22,834 nt of DNA, from NCBI GenBank assembly GCA_000695325.1, contig AVPN01000142.1, positions 63,916 through 86,749 on the forward strand, given 5' to 3'. Made by a program: the position numbers and the translations under genes. This DNA is from Pleurobrachia bachei. Lineage: Eukaryota > Ctenophora > Tentaculata > Cydippida > Pleurobrachiidae. This document shows positions 1 through 9,466 of the stretch, one piece after another; the stretch's first letter is position 1, and the number at the start of each line of letters is the position of its first letter. The notes under the pieces are model-generated. The model worked only from the letters and a program-made list of their open reading frames with translations, did no database searches and was not told where the DNA came from.

Positions 1-64
<64 letters not shown>

Positions 65-116
65 GAGAGAGACAGAATAGAGAGAGAGAGAGATAGAGAG
101 AGAGAGAAGACAGATG
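1..116. repeat. (GA)n microsatellite with GATA interruptions
   Basis: The window opens inside a GA-dinucleotide tract broken by GATAGA and GACAGA variants. Its left end is cut by the window edge. It supports no coding; arginine/glutamate-rich reading frames over it are low-complexity artefacts. Confidence 0.95.
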
Positions 117-1149
117 TAGATTGGGATGGAGAAAAACAAAATACAATTATTCCCCATCCTTCAAGGAATGAAATGAAAACTGCTCCGGCCTCCCCCATAG
201 TATTATGATATTGTCCCCACCCCCCTCTCTCTGGGTATACTGGTATTTTCAACCACAGACTGAAAATATTGATGGCTCCCTTTAAATTTGACATGTCACA
301 TGACCAACCCCAGACGCTAATTGAAGGAGAGAGAGATATGGAGTGATATTGGAGTGAAAGTGAGAAAGATATGGAGGGATTAAGAGAGGGGTGGAGGGAG
401 AGAGGTGGTTGAAATCAGATAGAACGAGAGTGATCTGACTTCCTGTACTCTTCATTACACTTCACCTTCACTTCCCCCGTCTCTTTTACTTTGTCTGATC
501 TCTCTCTTTCTATCTCTATCTCTCTCTTTCTTTCTCTCTCTGCCTTGTTTCTTCTTTTGGCGGATGTGTGCACTAAATCGGAGTAAACATTGGTAAGCGG
601 TTTCAGCTGACCGGCGGAGAATTACTTGTTGGATGTAATCCAGCACCTGCCTTGGAAATGATAAAAAGATAGAAAGATAGTGCACTTCAGGAGATCTAAT
701 ATCGGACTAATGACCCATTATCATTTCTTTGCAATCTATTTTTCTCTTTACCGAGTTCTATCGATATAATGTAGAGGTCGCTAATCGGTGCACTTTAGAC
801 CGCGCTCTCCCGACTGTTTAGTGTTAATGATCTGCGGTAAAGACACCACATCTTTGCGCTGTCTATCCCTACCATCTCTCTCCTTCTCTATCCTATAGTT
901 CTGTCTCTATCTATCACTTCTTTCTTTCTAGCCATATCATACCTTTCCGTCTCCTTTTCCCTCCCTATCCTAATCGTTCTCAATCTCCACATCTTAGTTC
1001 CTAACAATTTTTGTTCCCGGGAAAGTATGTAGACGTCATTAGCTCTCTCTGTATTTCTTTCTGTGTGAGCGTCAAGAATTGGAAGGAAAAATCCAATTTT
1101 AAAATTCCGTCGCTTTGTAAACAAACAGGGGCCAGGAGAAGCGTGCTCT
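117..1149. other. Left flank, no gene seen
   Basis: Mixed sequence with several pyrimidine/purine-rich patches, for example 494-545 and 870-970. A short minus-strand open stretch around 545-650 is bounded by plausible AG and GT dinucleotides, but it has no recognisable family and I do not call it an exon. Confidence 0.6.
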
Positions 1150-1384
1150 GACTATAGTCCGTGCCAAATGACTAAGGCGGTTCGTTATGCGCGTTACCGG
1201 TAGTTTCAGGGGTCTAGCAAACAGGAAACGGGAGATACAGCCGATTCCAACTATACACGGTGTACGGCTGGGTTGGTTTTAGATATTGGAACACATTGGT
1301 CGGACCAAATTTGCAAGAATAGCAGCAAAATTTGCGCGGCGGGACCCCTTGAACCGCCTTAGTCATTTGCCAGCGACTATAGTC
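1150..1384. mobile_element. Short inverted-repeat DNA element (MITE-like) with 10-bp flanking repeats
   Basis: AAATGACTAAGGCGGTTC at 1166-1183 is matched by its exact reverse complement at 1351-1368. Both arms are bounded on the outside by GACTATAGTC (1150-1159 and 1375-1384), which may be a 10-bp target-site duplication. That motif is itself a palindrome, so it could instead be part of the inverted repeat. The interior of about 170 bases has no coding capacity. This is the structure of a non-autonomous TIR transposon. A 9-10 bp duplication would suit the Mutator superfamily, which is inference. Confidence 0.75.
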
Positions 1385-1972
1385 ATTTGAAAAATATTGA
1401 CCAAGTAAAAAGCCGAGAAATGATCACATCATAATGATGAAAGAAGTTGAAAGAAACCGATCCACCGGGAGTGACATTTGGGATTCAAGAAATATATTTT
1501 TCATATTTCTCATCTCTATGTGAGCCCCTAAACGAGACATGGACAACTAACTAGACGGGGTTAAGGGGTTAATTGGGGGAACACATGATATGGTTCAACA
1601 TCCGCCTTACAGCACAGCTAGGAGGGGAACACAAGAGGAAATAGTAGGGAGGGAGATAATGAACGATTTGGCTCACGATGCACACGGGCGTGGGAAGCAG
1701 TGATCGATGCAGAATGCCTTGTTTTAATGTTTGGGTAATGGGTTTATGATTGGATAATGACATGACTAAGAGGAGTGTTGCAGAGCAGGGTTAATTATTC
1801 ACCAATACTATTATTTTGATCTTTAATTAACCCCTGATCCCGCCCAACCTTTTAAATGATCGTGGGAAGTGGAGCTGATGAGAGAGAGGGATCATTTCTG
1901 CGATTAATTGGCGATTACTGCAGGGCCGGAACTAAGGCCGCCAAGTGTCTCTAAAACTATAATATTAAGAGT
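1385..1972. other. No gene seen
   Basis: Unique-looking sequence without a supported exon, RNA gene or repeat. Confidence 0.5.
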
Positions 1973-2100
1973 AAAGAGAGGGGGACTGAGAGACTGAGAG
2001 AGAGAGAGAGAGGGGGGACTGAGAGAGAGAGAGAGAGATAGATAGAGATAGATAGAGAGAGAGAGAGAGAGATAGATAGAGATAGATAGAGAGAGAGAAA
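1973..2100. repeat. (GA)n/(GATA)n microsatellite
   Basis: A GA tract interspersed with GATAGATAGA blocks and GGGGACTGAG interruptions; the block near 2039-2060 recurs near 2070-2090. Confidence 0.9.
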
Positions 2101-3019
2101 AGGTGAAGGGGATAGAACTGCAGGGGAGGGAGGGTCGCCCCTTAATTTACGCTCTCGTTAAAAGAGATCCTACTGCCTTCCTGTCTGTACGTCTACTTCT
2201 TTCTAAAATAGTTGGTTTTTCAATCGCTATCCCTTTGTCTCTATTATCCGTTAAAATTCTATTCAATAGAAACTAGAAAGGTGGAAAATTTAAAGATGCA
2301 GGAGTTCAACTCGACCTGACAATAGAACGCGGAAAACTATTGACACCTGTAAACCCCCTCCCTCCTCCCCATCTCTATCTCTGTGTTGGGGAGGTAAATG
2401 TGTTAATTCAAAACACTCGAGAAAATCCAGACGACCAACACATAACTGTCAGAATTTGTCAAATATATATATCTCACTTCATAGCCATCTCTCAGACCCG
2501 ATTTTTGTGACAGGTCATCACAATTTCAAGGTGATTTTAAAACTGTGGTGACATCATACGACATACATCCTGACACTACTGCAGTATACGAAAGCACCGA
2601 GCATGTTAGTTGGGTAATTATATAATATGAATGCCAAGTCGAAGGCGGAATTGTCACTGCAATTAGCCAAGGTTGAGAGGAAAAGTAAGAGAGAGAAAGG
2701 AGTGATGTGAAAATGCGTTGAGACTGTGTGAGAAAGGGTTGGAGAAAATAATGAAAGGGTGTGTGGGCGAGACTGGAGAAATGCTAGGGAAAAGAAAAGG
2801 ATAAGAGGCTCCAAGAAGACTCTGGTATTAATGGTAGGTTAGGCTTTTGATAAAAGAAAAAGTTGTTTGTTGTTTTTTACGTGGAAACCTGATCAAGTGT
2901 AACCGGATAGGTGTCCTAGTCTCTGCAGTAGTCTAATACACCTCTCATCGTGTGATGTAACTATCAATCTTTAACACAGAGATAACTCTCTGTGATGGAC
3001 TTCAACCTGTCATAGCTCT
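2101..3019. other. No gene seen
   Basis: No supported exon. There is a small perfect stem (CACAGAGA/TCTCTGTG) near 2976-2996. It may be the 3' part of the coiled-coil gene transcript or intergenic; I cannot tell. Confidence 0.4.
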
Positions 3020-3116
3020 CTACTACCTCCCCCACTCTTTCTTTTATCTACTACCTCCCCCTCTCTATTTCTTCTGTCTACCTCCAGCTCCCCCACTCTA
3101 TTTCTCCTATCTACCT
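3020..3116. repeat. Imperfect tandem repeat, about 30-33 bp period, three copies
   Basis: Three consecutive pyrimidine-rich units each start with CTAC(TAC)CTCC, continue with a C-run, CTCTNTTTC and end in a T-rich tail. The copies differ by small indels. It lies just downstream of the last supported exon of the coiled-coil gene (minus strand). Confidence 0.6.
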
Positions 3117-3298
3117 GGAGAGGGAAGATTTCGTACAGGTTTCTCAGCAATAGAATAAATATCTCGAGTGTAAAAATGGAACAGAAAGTGCTCTCCCTCT
3201 CTATCTCTCTGAAATATCCGATAAGTGAGGTGTCCTAAAGCTTCAATGTGCTGAGATGTGAAACGAGAAATATATCGGAAGGAAGCGTCGGAAATTAC

Positions 3299-4860
3299 CT
3301 GTCTTCCATCTCTCTGAGCTGCTTCATGATGTCCCATTTATCTGATTCCATGGTGTCTCTCTCCACTACCATACTATCCCTCTCTATCCGGAGCGCCTCC
3401 TGCTCGGCCGAGTAGTTCTCTCGTTCTGCTAATGCTGCATCTCTCTCGGCAATGGCCGCTTCACACCTTGATTCTGACGCTGTCACTCCGAGGAGCGTAA
3501 GTGGGTGTATCCACAAGTTGACATTTTACCTCAACCCATATAATCAACTATATTTCACTTTTTGATACCCTGACAGATCAACGAAAAAAAGCATCGCAGT
3601 AGCACATGGTGCAGTCTCTTTGAATTCTCATAAAATGACTACGCATATCTAAATTCTCACATGCTGTCATTTGTCCGATATATGTCACCATCCCTCACAG
3701 GTTATACTTGTATATCTCTCACACTCTCCAGAAGCTCACCTGACGCTGTTTATCTTCCAAGATGCCGTGAATGAGTCTGATTTTCTCAACTAAATCTGCT
3801 CGATCCAGCACCAGTTCCCTCTCGTGGGTTTTACAGACTAGGAGTTCCCGCTCCAGGGAGGAGATGTACTGCTCAGTCCGGTCCTTGTCCGGTATGTGCA
3901 GCTGAAGTTAGATAAAACCATTACGGAGGGGGGAGAGAGAGAGAGGAAGATAGAGAATCAGTGAGTAAAAGAAAGAGGAGAGTGCACAAGGTGGTGACGT
4001 TAAACAAGAATGTGTAGAAGTAGGTGTAAATTTGAAAGCAATACATAACATCTGGCACATGCCAACATTGATCTCCCAGATTCTACCCCTCCCTCTCAGA
4101 AGACAAACATAACACATTATACCTACTCCATCCAGACCCCAAATATGTATGTGTTAAGACATCTTCCAGACGCAGCAATCACACAAAAATAAAATCTGTA
4201 TGTAACATTACCAACGCACACCAACGCTACTATCAGAGGAGAAGAGCTGTGGGTGTATAAGTGCCCGATGTAGTGGTAATTAGGGTACTGGAGTCCCGAT
4301 CAGGTACTGTTGTACAGGAGGTGTCATGAGGCAGCCCTATACCTTCATCATCGGATAACCTGCTCTGTTTACTGCCGTATTCTGAGCCGAGAAAAGATGC
4401 CTACAAGGGGAGATTAAACCGGTTAGGGTTTGAAGATTATAAGTGTTTCGAGATGGAGAAATTGAGATTTGAAATTCCATTGAGAATAGGTACCTCTGGA
4501 CTGGTAGATGATTCGCCATCTTTACTTTCAGATTTATTTAATTCGGCACTGATCTGAGCGTGAACCTCATTTAAACAGTCCTCCAGTTCCTGAGAGAAAA
4601 AGTAATTTTTAATAAGGTGCTACCAATGTCAAGAAGACCAGATAAATGATATAAATTACCTGGAGATATCCAGAGCACTGCTCTTCATCTTCAATTGCTC
4701 CAGCGAAACTGTCAAATGTTATGGACGTGTCAGCCTTATTCCGTGCACTTGATAACAACTGGGACAACTCGTTCAAATCATGGCGAGTTTTCTCATCGTG
4801 ATCCTCGTCAAGCAAACACTCAACCAACTGCAGCGCATGGTCTAACTCTTGCTGAGTCAT
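3299..4860 (-). CDS. Coiled-coil protein, 5' part of a multi-exon gene (unrecognised)
   Basis: I do not recognise this gene. Exons on the minus strand are 4860-4660 (67 codons from ATG, opening MTQQELDHALQLVECLLDED), 4589-4494, 4400-4343, 3901-3740 and about 3485-3299. Most junctions are clean GT/AG; the first three exons join in frame. The products are Glu/Lys/Arg-rich with heptad-like Leu spacing (for example ISSLERELLVCKTHERELVL in the fourth exon). The last exon has short AERD-type repeats (AAIAERDAALAEREN), so a long coiled coil is likely; the second and third exons are Ser/Asp/Glu rich and probably disordered. The simplest splice choices do not keep frame between the third and fourth exons or between the fourth and fifth, so small exons may be missing from this model. 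No stop codon was found, so the gene probably extends to lower coordinates. An acceptor-like TTGTTTTAG lies 21 bases before the ATG. Its place next to tektin and THEG-like genes hints at a cytoskeletal role, which is inference only. Confidence 0.6.
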
Positions 4861-5518
4861 GAAAGAGATGTACGACGATTTCTAAAACAATATTCACACT
4901 CCACCTTTCAATTAATTATTGGAGACAGCTAAGAGATAGTGAAATGACAGGTAACTGCCGTAGAAAAAGCGTGGTGAGCGAAACAGAAGAGCGAAAGTGC
5001 AAAAATGAAAAACTGCGACCGACTTTTTAATTTCAGCTGAGCTCAGCTGAATTGAAATTTCATAAATCTCAGAACGCGCGCGAGACTTTTTGTATAAGTG
5101 CGCGGCTCAAACATTGCGCGTCAATGCAAAGTGCTGAAAGAGTGTGTTTTGATTTTGTTAAGATTCTGAGCGCGCGACAACGTGATCTGTACGTTCCTGA
5201 CGTTTTACTACTTGCTCCCTACAACGTCGTCGTTTTGCTTTCTTCCACGCAAAGATTTTCTCAGTTTTTCGAATGCATCTATACTGGAGTAGAATCAAAT
5301 CCAAAAACAATAGTTCTCTCCACACGATAATAAACAGTTCAACTGTGTGAATTTGGTACAGCTTATTTCTTTACACACACTTTTTCATTTTCATCATAAA
5401 AACATAAACCGCTTCTAGGCAAGGGCTAAAATCATATTGTTCTCCTATCTGGTGTATTCATAAATCAATAATGAGCATATTCATACCACCGAGCTTACAG
5501 GACTGTTTCTAGGAACAG
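4861..5518. other. Spacer between tektin 3' end and coiled-coil gene 5' end; probable promoter
   Basis: This holds the tektin 3' UTR on the right and the upstream region of the coiled-coil gene on the left. The part at 5070-5180 is rich in GCGCG/CpG (GAACGCGCGCGAG, GTGCGCGGC, GAGCGCGCGAC), unlike the surrounding AT-rich DNA, and could be a small CpG island promoter. A plus-strand 92-codon open frame at 5052-5330 overlaps it, but it has no recognisable domain and is not called as a gene. Confidence 0.5.
5032..5051. promoter_or_regulatory. 20-bp perfect palindrome with two E-boxes
   Basis: TTCAGCTGAGCTCAGCTGAA reads identically on both strands and contains two CAGCTG E-boxes 10 bases apart (start to start). 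It sits about 170 bases upstream of the coiled-coil gene ATG (minus strand), next to the CpG-rich patch. A binding site for a bHLH dimer pair is inference. Confidence 0.4.
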
Positions 5519-6107
5519 TTACACTTCACTGAAAGTTTTAATTCGGATGTCCTCTTTTAGGTCGATCTGGTTCCGGATCAGACCTTTTAGGCTAGATTCG
5601 GATGCCTCCAATTGGATCTCTAGTTTCTGAAATGGGAGGGTGATGTTTAGTTTCTAGTAGGAATAAAGAAACAGCCTACAGCCTACAAAGTTTTATCCCA
5701 CCAGGGCACAATAGAGACTCCCAGTGGTTAACTAGGATAACTTACGGCAATAGAGTCCTCGATGAGCTGAACCTCATTGACCAGTTGGCTGTGGGCGGGG
5801 TCCCTTGTCAGCTCGATGTTGGGTCGCTGGCTCCTGTTAGCAAGACGAGTGTGGGCCACCTTCAGAGGTGGGATCTTGTCTTCAATGGCTGCCTTGAGTT
5901 TAGATATGTTACTCTCCATACTGTCAATCTCTTTCTCGACCTGGAGAGGACAGAGAGGTAGTTAGGGTGGGGGTGGGTTGGGATGAACTTACTTTGTCCA
6001 GTGTCTATAACCGTCACAATTATAGGAGTCCAATAAATCTAATGAACGATGGTGCCTAGTGGGTGATGGGTAGTTACAGCCAGACAGACAGACAAACAGA
6101 TAGACAA

Positions 6108-6166
<59 letters not shown>

Positions 6167-7357
6167 GTTACCTTATCAAGATGAGAGTTGAGGTGGTCCT
6201 TAGCGTTAGTGCACTCCTGAACCCTCTTATTCAGAGATACATCGACATTCCTGCACTGTGTCACAAGATCGTTCCGCGTCTGTTCAATAACACCAGTGAT
6301 CACAGACCGTAGAGTAACGCTGGCCTGTTTCTCACATTCGGCTTTCTTGATGTTCGCATCGGAGTAACTGCTCCAATCGGCAGGAGTGACAGCACTGAGA
6401 AAAGGGGGGGTATTCACTATTCGTGTGGTGTATTAGATACTTGTGGCGTAGAGGTAAGATAAAGAACATGAAGCCTGGCATTATTTGTTGGGTTGCGAGG
6501 GTTGAGAGACTGAAGATATTGCTGGCCCACATACAGATACGGGGTTCGAGAGAGAGATCGGGGATACGGGGTTTCAGAGAGATTGGAGATACGGGGTTTG
6601 AGAGAGATCGGAGATACGGGGTTTGAGAGAGAGATCGGAGATACGGGGTTTCAGAGAGATCGGAGATACGGGGTTTCAGAGAGATCACGAAAGCGGAGTT
6701 GCTATAGAAACGTTAAGAAGCACATCTCTGCTCCAGAGAGTGTAGCAAATCTTTATAATGGACCATTATGCGAATACTTTAAACGCCCTATCTCGCATTT
6801 CAACTGCCCCTCTCTCTTTCTCTCCTCTAGGCTTTTTCTCTCTTCCTTTTTGATCACTCTCTTCGAGGGAACAAAAAAGATGCATGCACGTTTTTGTAAT
6901 AGATATTTACTCGGAATAGATATGATGTGGACTGGGCCGTATATTAAAATTTGGGACAGTAGTGTGGTAGTGTTCTCAAAGTCAGAGACTAGATAGCTAG
7001 ATAGAAAGCTGTAGATTTCAAGAGGCCGAAATTGGGCCAGAATGAGAGAGAGGGGAGATAGAGGGACCAGGGTGAGGGACAATATTGGTGTGATGTAGTT
7101 AAATTTGTTATAGACACTCTATAAGGGGGAACATTGAAACGTGAGGCAAACATCATTAGACTTTACTAGAGAGGTTACCATAGCAACACAATACAACAAA
7201 ACATAAAGCGAGATACTCTGTAGAAACACGGAAGAGATATAAGTTGGAGAAAACGAGTATAAGTAACTGTAGCCAGAGACAGCCAGTTATAGAAATAAAA
7301 TAGTTCAATGGTTTAGTGTAAAAAAGAAGACATGGAAAGAGCACTTACCGATCGTGA

Positions 7358-7404
<47 letters not shown>

Positions 7405-9393
7405 GATAAAGACACATCTGATACCTTATCAAGATGTGAGTTGAGGCGGTCCTTAGCGTTAGTGCACTCCTGTACCCTCTTATTCAGGGACACATCGACG
7501 TTCCTGCACTGTGTCACCAGATCGTTCCTAGTCTGTTCAATAACACCAGTGATCACAGACCGTAGAGTAACGCTGGCCTGTTTCTCACATTCGGCTTTCT
7601 TGATGTTAGCGTCGGAGTAACTGCTCCAATCGGCCGGGGTAACAGCACTGAGAAAAGAGGGGAGTGGGATAGTGTGATGTATTAGATACTTGTGGCGTAG
7701 AGGTAAGATAAAGAACATGAGTCATGAAGCCTGGCATTATTTGTTGGGTTGCGAGGGTTGAGAGACTGAAGATATTGCTGGCCCACATACAGATACGGGG
7801 TTCGAGAGAGAGATCGGGGATACGGGGTTTCAGAGAGATTGGAGATACGGGGTTTGAGAGAGATCGGAGATACGGGGTTTGAGATAGATCGGAGACCGGA
7901 GATACGGGATGAGAGAGAGATCGGCGATACGGGGTGTGAGAGAGATCGGAGATACGGGATCAGAGATCACGAAAGCGGAGTTGCTATAGGAACGTTAAGA
8001 AGCACATCTCTGCTCCAGAGAGTGTAGCAAATCTTTATAATGGACCATTATGCGAATACTTTAAACGCCCTATCTCGCATTTCAACTGCCCCTCTCTCTT
8101 TCTCTCCTCTAGGCTTTTTCTCTCTTCCTTTTTGATCACTCTCTTCGAGGGAACAAAAAAGATGCATGCACGTTTTTGTAATAGATATTTACTCGGAATA
8201 GATATGATGTGGACTGGGCCGTATATTAAAATTTGGGACAGTAGTGTGGTAGTGTTCTCAAAGTCAGAGACTAGATAGCTAGATAGAAAGCTGTAGATTT
8301 CAAGAGGCCGAAATTGGGCCAGAATGAGAGAGAGGGGAGATAGAGGGACCAGGGTGAGGGACAATATTGGTGTGATGTAGTTAAATTTGTTATAGACACT
8401 CTATAAGGGGGAACATTGAAACGTGAGGCAAACATCATTAGACTTTACTAGAGAGGTTACCATAGCAACACAATACAACAAAACATAAAGCGAGATACTC
8501 TGTAGAAACACGGAAGAGATATAAGTTGGAGAAAACGAGTATAAGTAACTGTAGCCAGAGACAGCCAGTTATAGAAATAAAATAGTTCAATGGTTTAGTG
8601 TAAAAAAGAAGACATGGAAAGAGCACTTACCGATCGTGAGAGCCATTTCTGAAACAAACTAAAGAGTACAGAAAACACAAAACAATAAACTTTTCACAAT
8701 GGGGATTGGGGACACAATTCTACAATTCCAGCTGGGTCAACTTATTCCTACCTGCTAAGTTCCTGGGTGACTCCTTCGTACAGATGGGTATCAGTATCAG
8801 CGTTATTCAAGTGATGGCAAACATTGTCAATACCAATTGCAGTGTTCTTATCAGCAACATCCTTCTGCAGGAAATACTTTGCAGAACGGAGCCTCCTAAC
8901 TTGTTCAATCGCCTGCTCCAGGGTTCGAACCAGCACTGACCGTACTCCATCGATCACTTCTACCTCCTGCAAACAACAAGTGAGGTATGAGGGTCAGTAG
9001 TGGATAACTGAAGTTAAAACCAGACATCGCGCTGACCCCTTCTCACGTTCTTTGAACGGAGCGAGGAGATTTATAGTCATGCATCGCGCTGACAGAAAAC
9101 TGCCTTTCAATGTGAATTAGACCTCACACCTAGCCAGATGATCATCACCTACCTTCAAAAGGTTGATCTCAACATCATCGTGTACAAGATCAATTCCCTC
9201 TCTTCCCTCTCGGTAGGTTAGACAAGATGTAGTCACGCTCTGAGGGTGTTCCGTGGCTTCAAGAGAGTTCTCCAGCATTGCTTTGTGCTTCAGCAGAGTT
9301 TCAATCTCCTTGTCAACTGCGAACAGTTGAGAATGCACCTGAGAGAGAGAGGGTGAGAGAGAGAGAGGGAGAGAGAGAGAGGGGGAGAGAGAC

Positions 9394-9466
<73 letters not shown>

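Larger units (their letters stand above)
6172..7357 (-). repeat. Tandem duplication unit 1: tektin exon copy plus intron
   Basis: This is the left unit of a tandem duplication. It contains tektin exon copy 6394-6172 (codes from AVTPADWSSYSDANIKKAEC to the residues LNSHLDK), a minisatellite, and about 650 bases of intron. It ends at 7357 with the last nine bases of the microexon and its GTAAGT donor. This microexon fragment is preceded on the minus strand by a (GTCT)n tract instead of a normal acceptor, so it should not splice in. Unit 2 lies at 7425-8639. Confidence 0.9.
7425..8639 (-). repeat. Tandem duplication unit 2: tektin exon copy plus intron
   Basis: This is the right unit of the duplication, next to the intact microexon. 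Exon copy 7647-7425 has the same 223-base length and phases as the unit 1 exon. About 14 base differences between the two leave one amino-acid change (His in unit 1, Arg in unit 2, in the AKDxLNSHLDK segment). The intron from about 7980 to 8639 matches unit 1 (6698-7357) with one visible difference. Including both exon copies shifts the frame: copy 1 then reads CCHSCRLEQLL and stops after about 20 codons. Mutually exclusive use is therefore required. Confidence 0.9.

Noticed and set aside
455-685. Possible exon around 545-650 on the minus strand
   Set aside because: AG and GT borders are plausible, but there is no family match, it is far from the nearest exon, and it sits in low-complexity sequence.
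3113-3215. Possible next exon of the coiled-coil gene
   Set aside because: A frame-compatible stretch with TTTCAG and CAGGTAG borders exists, but it is hydrophobic and unlike the coiled coil before it, and it would need an intron of only about 80 bases.
5052-5330. 92-codon plus-strand open frame in the spacer upstream of the coiled-coil gene
   Set aside because: No recognisable motif, unusual composition from the CpG-rich patch, and it overlaps probable promoter sequence.
6535-6690. CRISPR-like array
   Set aside because: It is a continuous minisatellite with no unique spacers.
6753-7344. Hydrophobic minus-strand open frames, identical in both duplication units (also 8035-8626)
   Set aside because: Identity comes from the recent duplication, not constraint. 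They lie in introns and lack coding features.
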